NCBI RefSeq assembly: GCF_000260435.1
Contig: NZ_BACQ01000018.1
Location: 1-46,329 of the forward strand
Direction of reading: 5' to 3'
Origin: Lacticaseibacillus zeae DSM 20178 = KCTC 3804
Lineage (GTDB): Bacteria; Bacillota; Bacilli; Lactobacillales; Lactobacillaceae
Length of the DNA stretch: 46,329 nt
Position 1 is the stretch's first letter, and the number at the start of each line of letters is the position of its first letter. A program made the position numbers and the translations under genes. The notes beneath the pieces are model-generated. The model had not been told where the DNA came from. It worked only from the letters and a program-made list of their open reading frames with translations, and searched no databases. Below are positions 1 to 8,769 of this stretch, in pieces.

Positions 1-981
1 AACTTGTCGACCGTTGACGCCATAACCTGTGACATCAATTAATACCATGTGATTATCCGAGCCGCCGGAAATCAGCCGTAAATGCGGATCTTCCTCAAAG
101 CCGGCGACCATGGCCTGCATATTATCGAGAATCTGTTGCGTGTATGTCTTGAATTCAGGCTTCAATGCTTCGCCCAGCGCAACAGCTTTAGCGGCAATCA
201 CATGATCTAGCGGTCCGCCTTGAATGCCCGGGAACAAAGCGGAATTAATGGCTTTACCATATTCAGCCTTGGCCAGAATCATCCCGCCGCGCGGTCCCCG
301 TAACGTCTTATGCGTCGTCGTCGTCACAACGTCTGAATACGGCACCGGGTTCATATGCACCCCACCGGCAACCAGTCCGGCAATATGCGCCATATCAACC
401 ATTAAAAAGGCACCGACATGATCGGCAATTTCGCGGAATTTCTTGAAATCAATCTCGCGACTGTAAGCCGAGGCACCGGCTACAATCAGCCGCGGCTTGA
501 TCTGTTCCGCCTGTTCCCGAATCTTGTCATAATCCAAGCGTTCGGTTTTGGCATCCAACCCGTAATGGTAAAAATGGTACTCCTGACCGCTAAAGCTAAC
601 CGGACTCCCATGGGTGAGATGGCCGCCATCGGTCAGATCCATCGCCAAGACTTTATCGCCGTCTTCCAAAAAGGCGCGATAAGCTGCCATATTGGCCTGT
701 GATCCGGAATGCGGCTGTACATTCGCAAACTCTGCCCCAAAAAGTTTTTTTGCTCGATCAATGGCCAGCTGTTCGGTCACGTCTATGTATTGATTACCGC
801 CATAATACCGATGGCCGGGATAGCCTTCGGAATACTTGTTGGTCAAAACCGACCCTTGAGCAGCGCGAACTGCCGGTGAAACAATGTTCTCCGAGGCAAT
901 GAGTTCGATATTATGCTCCTGACGCTCTTCTTCATGATGAATTGCGCCGAAGACTTCTGGGTCTTGTGCCATGAAATCCAT
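1..981 (-). CDS. glyA: Serine hydroxymethyltransferase, C-terminus outside window
   Basis: Interconverts serine and glycine with tetrahydrofolate in the cytoplasm and supplies one-carbon units. The 327 visible codons begin [12 protein letters not shown] and carry family landmarks: the [11 protein letters not shown] segment, a YGGNQYID segment, and the PLP-lysine motif [14 protein letters not shown] with Lys at about residue 225. The C-terminal quarter (family length about 410) lies beyond position 1. Start 981 has GGAG just upstream (a second ATG at 973 is possible). It follows sua5 but is separated from it by a strong hairpin at 1096-1135, so it probably has its own promoter in 982-1095, where I see no clear -35/-10 pair. 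Function is near certain from the motifs; only the exact start is open. Confidence 0.96.
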   Translation of the reverse strand, partial: MDFMAQDPEVFGAIHHEEERQEHNIELIASENIVSPAVRAAQGSVLTNKYSEGYPGHRYYGGNQYIDVTEQLAIDRAKKLFGAEFANVQPHSGSQANMAAYRAFLEDGDKVLAMDLTDGGHLTHGSPVSFSGQEYHFYHYGLDAKTERLDYDKIREQAEQIKPRLIVAGASAYSREIDFKKFREIADHVGAFLMVDMAHIAGLVAGGVHMNPVPYSDVVTTTTHKTLRGPRGGMILAKAEYGKAINSALFPGIQGGPLDHVIAAKAVALGEALKPEFKTYTQQILDNMQAMVAGFEEDPHLRLISGGSDNHMVLIDVTGYGVNGRQV

Positions 982-1095
982 GTCTCCACTCTCCGCTTGA
1001 ATGCATTCATTCCTATTACCCAACAAAAAACCCGACCCATTGCAATCGTGTACGCCGTGAAAGCCTAATGTACAAGGCTTAACGCCACGAATCCA

Positions 1096-1135
1096 AATAA
1101 GGCCAACTGACACTCACTGGTCAGTTGGCCTTATT
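1096..1135 (-). terminator. Intrinsic terminator after sua5
   Basis: A perfect 16-bp inverted repeat (1096-1111 with 1120-1135, 8-nt loop) begins 8 nt past the sua5 stop. Read on the minus strand the right arm ends CCTTATTTGG, a weak U tract. It separates sua5 from glyA. Confidence 0.8.
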
Positions 1136-1143
1136 ATAGCAAA

Positions 1144-2166
1144 TCAAAACGAATCTGTAGGCATATTTGGTTGATAGTGGACATTACCAGCAGATTTAAG
1201 CAGGCGATTCATGTAAGCCATGCTTAATTCACTATGGGAAAACGCCTGCGCCAACACAAGTGTGACATCCGGATGAAGATCGAACCAACGCAACCCGGCA
1301 AACAAGTCATGGGTCGCACTTTTAATGTCCTGCCCCAACGAATAACCAGGCACCGCCGAGAATTTAGCAAGAATCGGATCAGTCGCCAAAATACCAAAAG
1401 TCTGTCCGGTCTTTTTGGCCCATTCGACCGCTTCGGGAAACTGGCCCGGATCATCGACAACCACCACTTGAGCAGATGGCGCATAGTGTTTATATTTCAT
1501 CCCTGGTGCTTTGGGCGCTTCATTTTTGCCGACGTGATGAATCGCTGAATCGACCGGCCCTAAAATCGGCTCCAACTCGTCAGGACCAATTGCACCCGGG
1601 CGCAGAATTGCTGGTGGCGTGACAGTTAGATCGACAATGGTGGACTCAACACCGACCCGGGTTGGCCCGTCATCGAGCACGCCGGCGATTTTGCCTGACA
1701 AATCATGCAGCACATGATCCGCTGTGGTCGGGCTGGGTTTGCCAGAAGTATTGGCTGACGGGCCAACAATCGGAACGCCGGCAGTTGCAATCAACTTCCG
1801 CGTCAAGGCGTTATCCGGATTGCGGAAAGCCGCCGTCTGCAAGCCCCCTGTCACCTTCATGGACAAGCGCCCAGGCAAAATATTCAGAATCATCGTCAAC
1901 GGCCCCGGCCAAAAAGTCGCCATTAGTTTAGCTGCTGCAGGGGTAATCGTCGCATATTGCCCGACCATCGCCGCATCCGCCACCGTCACAATTAGTGGAT
2001 TATCTGAAGGCCGGCCCTTGGCTGCATAGACTTTGCCCACCGCATCCACATTGGTCGCGTCAGCACCCAGGCCATACACTGTTTCAGTGGGAAACGCGAC
2101 TAACTCGCCGCGCTTTAAAGCAGCGGCGGCTTCCGGGATATCAGATTCATGATAACGTTTTGACAA
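1144..2166 (-). CDS. sua5: L-threonylcarbamoyladenylate synthase (Sua5/YwlC)
   Basis: Makes threonylcarbamoyl-AMP from threonine, bicarbonate and ATP, the first step of t6A37 modification of ANN-decoding tRNAs. The protein is 340 aa. Residues about 10-200 form the YrdC domain with FPTETVYGLGADA, the KGRPSDNPLIV nucleotide-binding segment and SANTSGKPSPTTADHV; the C-terminal third is the Sua5 domain, absent from short TsaC proteins. The start is a TTG at 2166 with GGAGG 9 nt upstream. It is the third gene of prfA-prmC-sua5, 81 nt after prmC, an arrangement common in Firmicutes that groups translation-related genes. Confidence 0.95.
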   Translation of the reverse strand: MSKRYHESDIPEAAAALKRGELVAFPTETVYGLGADATNVDAVGKVYAAKGRPSDNPLIVTVADAAMVGQYATITPAAAKLMATFWPGPLTMILNILPGRLSMKVTGGLQTAAFRNPDNALTRKLIATAGVPIVGPSANTSGKPSPTTADHVLHDLSGKIAGVLDDGPTRVGVESTIVDLTVTPPAILRPGAIGPDELEPILGPVDSAIHHVGKNEAPKAPGMKYKHYAPSAQVVVVDDPGQFPEAVEWAKKTGQTFGILATDPILAKFSAVPGYSLGQDIKSATHDLFAGLRWFDLHPDVTLVLAQAFSHSELSMAYMNRLLKSAGNVHYQPNMPTDSF

Positions 2167-2247
2167 ATTCTTCTGCCTCCATATTTTGTCTGTTGCTGTG
2201 TAACGCCAAAAGAACGGGTTTCACTCCGAATCCTTATCGGCAAACGC

Positions 2248-3078
2248 CTAAAATTGCAGCTTGGCCATGCGCGGGTGACCGGCCATATCCTGCCGAAAAG
2301 TCACTTGCGCTTGGGGTACTTTTTCCGCAAATAACTTCTGTAGTGCCGGTTGTTGCCGGTAACCGAATTCTAAATAAGCGGCTCCGTGGTCATTCAAATG
2401 TGCTGGCAATGCCTCGATAAACCGTTCAAAAAGTGCTAGCCCATGATGATCGGCAAACAAGGCCAACTTAGGCTCATAACGCAAGGTACTTTGGTCCATC
2501 ACCGGCGTTTCTTCGGGTGCGATATATGGCAAGTTGGTGACCACAAAATCAAACCGGCCCGGCAAATGACTAAATAAATCACTCGTCACGAATTGGGCCT
2601 GCACGTGTTGTGACTGGGCATTCTGCTCGGCAACTGCCAGCGCTGCTTCGGACACGTCACTTAGCGTCATCGTGACTTGTGGCAGCTGGCGAGCCAAGGT
2701 AATGCCGATCGCGCCGCTGCCGGTTCCCAAATCCAAACCGGTTCGGGCGGCGGTCTGCTCTTTTGCGACCCAGTCAACCAGCTCTTCTGTTTCAAATCGC
2801 GGAATCAAAACTGCCGGCGTTACTTTGAATATCGCACCAAAAAACGGCGCCACACCGGTGATATATTGCGCCGGCTCAAATTTTGCTAGGCGGGCAACAT
2901 CTGCTTGGAATTGCTGCCATGACGCATCGGGCATCACGTCTTGCCGATGTAAAATCAATTGACTTGGCGTCCAGTTTGCCCGATTCATCATGACATACCG
3001 CGCCCCATCAGGATCAACATGGTGTTCCGTCAATAACAAAGACGCCCATTTGAGCGCCTCAGCGTATGTTTTAGACAT
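2248..3078 (-). CDS. prmC: Peptide chain release factor N5-glutamine methyltransferase
   Basis: Methylates the Gln of the GGQ loop of release factors using SAM. The start at 3078 (MSKTYAEAL) overlaps the prfA stop by 8 nt, so the two are translationally coupled; a longer reading to 3108 lacks an SD. The protein is 276 aa with an N-terminal helical domain, then the Rossmann SAM site [15 protein letters not shown]. The catalytic motif usually written NPPY reads NLPY here ([10 protein letters not shown]). NLPY occurs in rRNA adenine methylases such as KsgA, so catalysis is plausible, but the change is unusual for PrmC. The context beside prfA makes the assignment firm. Confidence 0.93.
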   Translation of the reverse strand: MSKTYAEALKWASLLLTEHHVDPDGARYVMMNRANWTPSQLILHRQDVMPDASWQQFQADVARLAKFEPAQYITGVAPFFGAIFKVTPAVLIPRFETEELVDWVAKEQTAARTGLDLGTGSGAIGITLARQLPQVTMTLSDVSEAALAVAEQNAQSQHVQAQFVTSDLFSHLPGRFDFVVTNLPYIAPEETPVMDQSTLRYEPKLALFADHHGLALFERFIEALPAHLNDHGAAYLEFGYRQQPALQKLFAEKVPQAQVTFRQDMAGHPRMAKLQF

Positions 3079-4150
3079 TAAGCGATTCCATCTTCTGGGC
3101 CTGATCATGGACGATCAACGCATCGATAATTTCGTCAAGATCGCCATTCATGATGCGATCCAATTTATTAAGGGTCAAGCCGATCCGATGATCCGTTACT
3201 CGGTTTTGCGGATAATTGTAAGTGCGGATGCGCTCGGAACGATCACCAGTGCCAATGGCATTTTTACGCGTCTGATCGTATTTTTCCTGATTTTGGGTTT
3301 CGTAGTAATCGTAGACCCGTGAGCGCAGAATCTGTAACGCTCGAGCCCGGTTTTCCTGCTGGCTGCGTTCGTCCTGCATCGACACGACAATCCCGGTTGG
3401 AATGTGGGTCATCCGCACCGCCGAACTGGTTTTATTGACATGCTGACCACCGGCACCTGACGAGCGGTAAACATCTGTCCGAATATCTTTAGGATCAATT
3501 TTCAGATCCACTTCATCATATTCAGGCATCACCCCAACGGTTGCCGTGCTGGTGTGAACTCGACCGGCGCTTTCAGTCACGGGCACCCGCTGCACTCGAT
3601 GCGCGCCGTTTTCATACTTCAGCTTGGAATAAACATTGTCACCGGTAATCATGACGACGACTTCTTTGTAGCCACCCACTTCAGTCGGCGTTGAATCAAT
3701 GATTTCCGCTTTCCACCCCTGGCGCTCGGCGTAATGCATGTACATATTCAACAAGTCACCGGCAAAAAGGCTGGCCTCATCGCCACCGGCAGCTCCACGG
3801 ATTTCCATGATGATGTTCTTATCATCGTTAGGATCCTTAGGCAGCATCAATACCTTGATCTTATCTTCAAGATCGGCTTTTTGCTTTTGCAGATCGTCAA
3901 GGTCTTCTTTAGCTAGCGCTTCCATGTCCTCGTCTTTACTCTCGCGAAGCACTTCTTCGCTTTCCTTGATGTCGGACAAAACCTGCTTGTACTTTTTATA
4001 GGCAGCCACGACATCCCGCATTCCGCCTTCTTCTTTCGACAAAGCCAGATACCGCTTCGTGTCGCTAATAACCTCGGGATCCGACATTAATTCTTCTAAT
4101 TCATCATAACGATCCAAAAGACCGTCCAGTTGTTCAAAAATCTTATCCAT
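3071..4150 (-). CDS. prfA: Peptide chain release factor 1
   Basis: Class I release factor reading UAA and UAG; acts on the ribosome. It is 359 aa, the normal RF1 length. The GGQ loop is present in [17 protein letters not shown], which contacts the peptidyl-transferase centre and is the substrate of the PrmC encoded next. The N-terminal coiled-coil region and the [14 protein letters not shown] segment of domain 2 are also visible. ATG at 4150 is preceded by AGGAGG at 6-nt spacing. That SD directly abuts the end of a dispersed repeat copy (4163-4284), which occupies nearly the whole tdk-prfA gap. No promoter is evident between tdk and prfA, so expression may depend on read-through from tdk and through the repeat. 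Confidence 0.97.
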   Translation of the reverse strand: MDKIFEQLDGLLDRYDELEELMSDPEVISDTKRYLALSKEEGGMRDVVAAYKKYKQVLSDIKESEEVLRESKDEDMEALAKEDLDDLQKQKADLEDKIKVLMLPKDPNDDKNIIMEIRGAAGGDEASLFAGDLLNMYMHYAERQGWKAEIIDSTPTEVGGYKEVVVMITGDNVYSKLKYENGAHRVQRVPVTESAGRVHTSTATVGVMPEYDEVDLKIDPKDIRTDVYRSSGAGGQHVNKTSSAVRMTHIPTGIVVSMQDERSQQENRARALQILRSRVYDYYETQNQEKYDQTRKNAIGTGDRSERIRTYNYPQNRVTDHRIGLTLNKLDRIMNGDLDEIIDALIVHDQAQKMESLNV

Positions 4151-4162
4151 AAAAGTCCTCCT

Positions 4163-4284
4163 GAGCGTGAACTGGCGCGGTTAGAAGTCGGAGTGTAAGT
4201 GGCCTTGGGTGTGATGGCGGTGGTCTTGGCCATTGCGACCAAGGCCCTTACACGCAGACTTCTGCGCCGGTAAACGCGTTATAG
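4163..4284 (-). repeat. Dispersed structured element, copy A
   Basis: A member of the family also found at 8637, 29491, 39356 and 41651; this one is in reverse orientation, i.e. in the sense of prfA. Outer arms AGAAGTC (4183-4189) and GACTTCT (4257-4263) pair, followed by complementary GTGTAAG-type segments. An inner hairpin has arms CCTTGG...GATGGC and GCCATT...CCAAGG. The prfA-side end, GTTCACGCTC in sense orientation, runs directly into AGGAGG. The terminal sequence GAGCGTGAACTGGCGC (4163-4178) is repeated at 4287-4302 just outside the other end, which may be the remnant of a second copy. Confidence 0.85.
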
Positions 4285-4320
4285 CTGAGCGTGAACTGGC
4301 GCAACGCCAGCAACTACTCA

Positions 4321-4911
4321 CTAATCCTGATGCTCAATCTTATCTAACGGCGGGTGGAAATAATGATGCCGGCAAACCGGGTAATATGACTCGTTACCGC
4401 CAATCAACACTTGCTCGCCTTCATAAACCGGCTTTCCGTCATGAATCCGCAAATTCATAATGGCCTTTTTGGCGCAAAACCAGCAAATCGTTTTCATTTC
4501 TTCAATTTTATCTGCATACAGCAGCAGGTATTTAGACCCTTCAAATAACTCATTGCGAAAGTCATTCTTTAAGCCAAATGCCATCACCGGAATATGCAAT
4601 TCATCGACAACCCGCGCAGCTTCGAAAATATGATGCTTTTGTAAAAACTGGGCTTCGTCAATCAGTACACACGCCGCGTGCGGATCAGTTTCTCTGATTG
4701 TTTCAAACAAGTCGGTTTCATGCTTAACCGGAATAGCTGTCCGTTCAAACCCGATGCGACTGGCAATCATGCCAACGCCGGCCCGATCATCCAAGGCGCT
4801 GGTCATCAGAATCACCCGTTTATTTTGTTCCTCATAATTATGCGCGACTTTCAGGATTTCAATACTTTTACCTGAGTTCATCGCACCGTATCGAAAGAAA
4901 AGCTGGGCCAT
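4321..4911 (-). CDS. tdk: Thymidine kinase
   Basis: Phosphorylates thymidine to dTMP in pyrimidine salvage. It is 196 aa and of the type II cellular/bacterial class: P-loop GAMNSGKS at residues 9-16, DEAQF with the catalytic Glu at about 86, and a structural zinc site CxxC...CxxH (C143, C146, C180, H183). ATG at 4911 is preceded by GGAGGCGGCAC. It is the first gene of a minus-strand run tdk-prfA-prmC-sua5 and has a candidate -10 (TATACT) 33 nt upstream of its start. Confidence 0.96.
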   Translation of the reverse strand: MAQLFFRYGAMNSGKSIEILKVAHNYEEQNKRVILMTSALDDRAGVGMIASRIGFERTAIPVKHETDLFETIRETDPHAACVLIDEAQFLQKHHIFEAARVVDELHIPVMAFGLKNDFRNELFEGSKYLLLYADKIEEMKTICWFCAKKAIMNLRIHDGKPVYEGEQVLIGGNESYYPVCRHHYFHPPLDKIEHQD

Positions 4912-4943
4912 GTGCCGCCTCCATCTAAAATCTCACAGCTCAC

Positions 4944-4949
4944 AGTATA
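4944..4949 (-). promoter_or_regulatory. -10 of tdk promoter
   Basis: TATACT on the minus strand, 33 nt upstream of the tdk ATG. The -35 region is not well conserved. Confidence 0.45.
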
Positions 4950-5000
4950 ACGGATTTTTTTCGCAAAGAACACCGTGACTGCCGGTTTGCTTGTCGTTTA

Positions 5001-5009
5001 TGCTAAAAT
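5001..5009 (+). promoter_or_regulatory. Extended -10 for the murT-like gene
   Basis: TGCTAAAAT is a TGn extended -10, about 30 nt before the GTG start. No good -35 is seen, as is usual for extended -10 promoters. It is divergent from the tdk promoter. Confidence 0.5.
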
Positions 5010-5038
5010 AGTCCCATTAAGTTGAGAGGAAGAACGCC

Positions 5039-6391
5039 GTGGCATTTTCAGCAAAAGCCAGCCTGGCAACTGCCATTGGTCGCAGCAGCTACTGGTTCTT
5101 ACACACATTTTTAAAAGGCGGGTCAAGCCTCCCCGGCAAACTCGCCAATAAAATCGATCCGCGCGTTTTGCAGGCGCTAGGTCGTGACTATGATGTCATC
5201 GTGGTGACCGGTACCAATGGGAAAACCCTGACGACGAGCTTAATCGTTAAAGTGCTCAAGCAAAAATATCAGGAAGTTTTGACCAATCCCACCGGCTCGA
5301 ACATGCTGCAGGGCATCACCACAGCTTTCTTGGCGCAACCCAAACACGGGCATGACCGGGGCATCGCGGTTCTGGAAGTGGACGAGGCTAACGTTGCCCC
5401 GGTAGCTGCCCAGTTAAAGCCGAAAGCTTTTGTACTGACCAATATCTTCCGTGACCAGATGGATCGTTATGGTGAATTCTACACGACCTATCAGAAGATT
5501 CTGGACGGCGTCACCCTTGATCCTAAAGCTGTGGTGCTTGCTAACGGGGATGCGCCGATCTTCAGTTCCCGTAAGTTGCCGAATCCAGTTCATTATTACG
5601 GCTTTACGTTGACTGACGAAGGCGATCACAAAGCCCCGCCGAATACGGATGGCGTTTTGTGCCCGGTCTGTCAACATATCTTACATTACCACGCCATCAC
5701 TTACGCTAACCTCGGCAATTATTTCTGTCCTAACTGCGGCTTCAAACGGCCACAACTGAAGTATCAGGTGAACACCGTGACCAAAATGACGCCGCAAAGC
5801 AGTGATTTCGTCATCGACGGCCAACCTTGCCATATTGATATCGGCGGTACGTATAACATATACAACGCCTTGGCCGCTTTCGCTGTTGGTCGGACTTTTG
5901 GCGTCAGTCCTGAACAAATCAGCCAAGCTTTCGCCTATGACGAGAAAGTTTTCGGCCGCCAAGAAGTCATTCAACTCGGCGATAAAAAATTAACCTTGAT
6001 TTTGGTCAAAAATCCCGTCGGCTTGAATCAGGTGCTCAGCATGATCGAAACGGCGAAGCAGCCTTTTGGGTTTGCCATGCTGCTGAATGCCAATTATGCA
6101 GATGGTATCGATACCAGCTGGATTTGGGATGGTAACTTCGAAGATTTTGTTGCCAGCAAAAAAGCCGCGACATATCTGGTCGGCGGTGAGCGCTACAAAG
6201 ATATTGCATTACGGCTCACAGTCGCAGGCGTTCCGGAAGACAAGCTCATGACTCAACCGGACCTTAGCAACGTCATCACGGAGTTGCAAAAAATGCCCCA
6301 GCAACAACTTTACGTTTTGTCAACTTACACCGCAATGTTACAGCTGCGCAAGAAGTTGAGCGAAGGCGGTTTTATTAAGGCTGGATTTTAA
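5039..6391 (+). CDS. murT: MurT-type lipid II isoglutaminyl synthase ligase subunit
   Basis: In Staphylococcus and Streptococcus, MurT with the glutaminase GatD amidates the D-Glu of lipid II to D-isoglutamine at the inner membrane face. The protein is 450 aa: ATP site TGTNGKT at residues 57-63, the Mur ligase central domain with FRDQMDRYGE, a Cys4 zinc ribbon inserted in it (C208, C211, C230, C233), and the C-terminal DUF1727 region with NYADGIDTSWIWDGNFE, which holds the conserved aspartates. Start is GTG 5039 behind AGAGGA. The expected gatD is absent: a terminator follows 30 nt after the stop and the next gene is on the other strand. The partner must lie elsewhere, or this is a paralogue with another role. 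Confidence 0.88.
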   Translation: MAFSAKASLATAIGRSSYWFLHTFLKGGSSLPGKLANKIDPRVLQALGRDYDVIVVTGTNGKTLTTSLIVKVLKQKYQEVLTNPTGSNMLQGITTAFLAQPKHGHDRGIAVLEVDEANVAPVAAQLKPKAFVLTNIFRDQMDRYGEFYTTYQKILDGVTLDPKAVVLANGDAPIFSSRKLPNPVHYYGFTLTDEGDHKAPPNTDGVLCPVCQHILHYHAITYANLGNYFCPNCGFKRPQLKYQVNTVTKMTPQSSDFVIDGQPCHIDIGGTYNIYNALAAFAVGRTFGVSPEQISQAFAYDEKVFGRQEVIQLGDKKLTLILVKNPVGLNQVLSMIETAKQPFGFAMLLNANYADGIDTSWIWDGNFEDFVASKKAATYLVGGERYKDIALRLTVAGVPEDKLMTQPDLSNVITELQKMPQQQLYVLSTYTAMLQLRKKLSEGGFIKAGF

Positions 6392-6421
6392 GTTGAGCCT
6401 ATAAACGCCATCGTTGTATCA

Positions 6422-6458
6422 AAAAACAGGACCTGACTATCAAAGGTCCTGTTTTTTT
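6422..6458. terminator. Bidirectional intrinsic terminator
   Basis: Perfect 13-bp stem (6422-6434 with 6444-6456) with A and T runs on either side. It sits between the convergent murT-like gene and the serine hydrolase gene and can serve both. Confidence 0.9.
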
Positions 6459-6496
6459 GCTGCTTTGCCACGATTGGCCAGTCATTCTTCCTTCGT

Positions 6497-7510
6497 TCAG
6501 GACTCGGCTGTCCCTGTATCTGGCTGATCCGCCAAAAAACGTTGCACAAATTGGTCGCGTTTGCCCAGAAACTCGCGATTAGGCTGCGGGTGGACGCGGT
6601 TTGTCAACACGATCAGTGCCAGTTGACTTTGCGGCTGAATGAGCCAGAAAGTACCGGTATAGCCCGTATGGTACAGCCACAGCCGTCCCTTGCCATCACG
6701 CCGAAGATCCCAGCCAAGACTGCGACCGAGCTGATGGGCCGTCCAATCACGGGTTAGCTGCTGGGCGTGATCAGGCCATGCCGATGCCTGCTTTTGCCCA
6801 AAGAAGTATTGCGTGAACATCTCCAAGTCGGCTAGACTCGCAAACAGGCCGGCCGCCCCGCTATGACGTCCCAAGACGGCACTTTTGGGATCGTGCACGA
6901 CCCCGCGTCGCAAGCCGACAACCGGGTCGTAAGTGGTTGGCACACACTGTTTCGAATCCGGCTGAAACGTTGCTTTAGGCAAACCAAGCGGACGTAGAAC
7001 CTGTTGCGTGATAAGCGTTTGAATCGGCTGGTGATAGATCTGTTCCAAGGCCCATCCGACCAGCAACAAATTCACATCCCGATAAACGACTTTAGCATCG
7101 ACTTCATCTGTGACGGCCAATTGCGTCATGAGGGCACGTTTCAACACTGGTGCCGGCAAGTCATCACGGTGCGGAATATATCCTTCCAGTCCAGACGTAT
7201 GCGTCAATGCCTGCCGAAATGTGGTGGCGTGCGGAAACGCCGGCAAGAACCGTTTCAACGGCATCTCCGGCGCAACCAGTTTTTGATCCCAAGCCTGTAA
7301 AAAAACGGTGGTGGTGCCGATAACCTTCGTCAGGGACGCGACGTCGTAAAGCATCCCCGGCCGCAACGGCGCTGGCGTGGGCTGCCATTGCGCATCGCCG
7401 CTCACCTGGTTTTGCACATCTTTTCCCTTCATAAGCGCCACACTAAATCCGGGGATGATACGCCCAGTCACCCACGTCTGCAGCTCCGCCGTGATCGCTT
7501 GAAAATTCAT
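6497..7510 (-). CDS. Serine hydrolase, class C beta-lactamase/PBP fold
   Basis: A 337-aa member of the beta-lactamase-related serine hydrolases (COG1680 type). The SxxK motif is SLTK (Ser59, Lys62), followed by HTSGLEGY at about 104-111 and a tyrosine motif YRDVN near residue 143. There is no signal peptide, so a cytoplasmic esterase or peptidase-like role is more likely than antibiotic resistance. It lies 35 nt downstream of the VOC gene and is probably co-transcribed with it. Its substrate cannot be told from the sequence. Confidence 0.85.
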   Translation of the reverse strand: MNFQAITAELQTWVTGRIIPGFSVALMKGKDVQNQVSGDAQWQPTPAPLRPGMLYDVASLTKVIGTTTVFLQAWDQKLVAPEMPLKRFLPAFPHATTFRQALTHTSGLEGYIPHRDDLPAPVLKRALMTQLAVTDEVDAKVVYRDVNLLLVGWALEQIYHQPIQTLITQQVLRPLGLPKATFQPDSKQCVPTTYDPVVGLRRGVVHDPKSAVLGRHSGAAGLFASLADLEMFTQYFFGQKQASAWPDHAQQLTRDWTAHQLGRSLGWDLRRDGKGRLWLYHTGYTGTFWLIQPQSQLALIVLTNRVHPQPNREFLGKRDQFVQRFLADQPDTGTAES

Positions 7511-7545
7511 CCTGGCCTTCTTCCCGACGCCGAGTCACAACCATA

Positions 7546-8412
7546 CTACGCCACGCGGAACCACAGCGTGAGCCGATTAGGACCGGCAATCATCAAAAAT
7601 TGATTCTCATGATGATAATCGTAGTCCGTTAGCCCGGCTGCATCAAGGTTCATCAAGATATTTTCCATCGCCATTTTGTCCGGCAAAATAAAGCTCACAT
7701 AATCCAAACCATACATATCAGGTGTCGGCAATAATAACGTCGCTTCTAACCGCAAATTTATGCCGATGTGATGGCGATAATCACCGGCGGCCAAAAAGAC
7801 TTCGCCGGTATTCGGACTAGGCTTTTCCCGAAAACCGAGTCCATCTTCCAGATAGTGACTGGTGCTGGCCAAGTCCGCCACCCGAAACTGAACGTAACCA
7901 ATGGTCGTCCCGGAAGGCAATCGATCATAATCCCGCGCCGCATGTTTACCGATTTCAGCCGGATCGATGGCTTCCTCGGTCTCATCTTCCCAGTTGTACT
8001 GTCGTTCCTCTTGATACTGCTCAATCGCGCGATCAATCGTAAACGCAACGCCATTGCCTTCTGGATCCTTAGCCAAAAAGCCTTGCTGATAGCCAGTTTG
8101 AAAAGCCTTTGTCACTGGCTGATCCTGTTTCACGATTCGATACGCGGCCCCCAGTGCCCCCGGATTTGGCAGCAAAATCGCAAAATGATCCAATCCCGTC
8201 ACCGGTTTCTGCGGTGAGAGTCCCTTAATTTGATGTAAAACGACTAAAACCTGTTGATTAAGGCGGGTTCCCAAATAAATCGTATCGCCATTTTGACGCA
8301 ATAAATCTAATCGGGCGACCTGCTGGTACCATTGGCTCACCTTGGCCAAGTTAGCAACTTTAAGTGCAATAAAATCCACACGCGTTTCTTCTGGCAATGC
8401 AATCCCTGCCAT
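7546..8412 (-). CDS. VOC family (glyoxalase/catechol dioxygenase fold) protein
   Basis: About 288 aa with two tandem VOC modules: residues about 8-115 (VDFIALKVANLAKVSQWYQ...LDHFAIL) and about 160-285 (TIGYVQFRVADLASTSHYLEDGLGFRE). This is the arrangement of CatE/MhqO-like ring-cleaving enzymes and of some glyoxalase-like proteins. The start at 8412 (MAGIALPEE) is preferred because AAGGAG lies 9 nt upstream; ATG 8418 would have only 3-nt spacing. It is the first gene of a two-gene unit with the serine hydrolase. Its promoter spacer contains a 16-bp palindrome at 8486-8501. A metal-dependent role on quinones or aldehydes is inferred only. Confidence 0.82.
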   Translation of the reverse strand: MAGIALPEETRVDFIALKVANLAKVSQWYQQVARLDLLRQNGDTIYLGTRLNQQVLVVLHQIKGLSPQKPVTGLDHFAILLPNPGALGAAYRIVKQDQPVTKAFQTGYQQGFLAKDPEGNGVAFTIDRAIEQYQEERQYNWEDETEEAIDPAEIGKHAARDYDRLPSGTTIGYVQFRVADLASTSHYLEDGLGFREKPSPNTGEVFLAAGDYRHHIGINLRLEATLLLPTPDMYGLDYVSFILPDKMAMENILMNLDAAGLTDYDYHHENQFLMIAGPNRLTLWFRVA

Positions 8413-8480
8413 GTTCATCCGCTCCTTGTCTGTTTAAGCCCCGATTGAGTTCCAGCTTCCCAATTCGGCCTGTTGCCAAC

Positions 8481-8510
8481 AGCATAATGAGTCGACTCAT
8501 TTTTTGCCAA
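8481..8510 (-). promoter_or_regulatory. VOC operon promoter with palindromic operator
   Basis: On the minus strand TTGGCA (8505-8510) and TATGCT (8481-8486) are separated by 18 nt. The spacer is almost entirely the perfect palindrome AATGAGTCGACTCATT (8486-8501), flanked by direct repeats of TTGCCAAC. This fits a MarR-type or other dimeric repressor site. Confidence 0.55.
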
Positions 8511-8559
8511 CAAAAAGCTTGTGATTTCAAACAATGGCGGTTATGACTAATAAATGCGC

Positions 8560-8588
8560 TTGCCAAGTCTTGTTATCTTTCTTACAGT
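8560..8588 (+). promoter_or_regulatory. Promoter for flavodoxin-like gene
   Basis: TTGCCA (8560-8565), 17-nt spacer, TACAGT (8583-8588). Transcription would start near 8595, placing repeat copy B inside the 5' leader. The palindrome at 8486-8501 lies about 60 nt upstream. Confidence 0.45.
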
Positions 8589-8636
8589 TGTAGATAGTGG
8601 GGTTGTATTTTAAAGACAGTGTTCACACTCCACTTT

Positions 8637-8753
8637 AACGCGCTCACCGGCGCAGAAGCCTGCGTGTAAGAACCTTGGTCGCAATGGTCAAAGACCGACC
8701 ATCACGCCCAAGGCCACTTACACTCCGGCTTCTACCCGCGCCGGTTCACGCTC
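8637..8753 (+). repeat. Dispersed structured element, copy B
   Basis: 117 nt starting AACGCGCTCACCGGCGC and ending GGTTCACGCTC. Outer arms AGAAGCC (8654-8660) and GGCTTCT (8727-8733) pair; the inner hairpin ends in ATGGT...ACCAT, where other copies have ATGGC...GCCAT. Its 3' end runs straight into the GGGAGG Shine-Dalgarno of the downstream gene. The rest of the 8413-8769 gene-free stretch holds the divergent promoters and palindrome. Confidence 0.88.
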
Positions 8754-8769
8754 GGGAGGTTTGTTTTAC

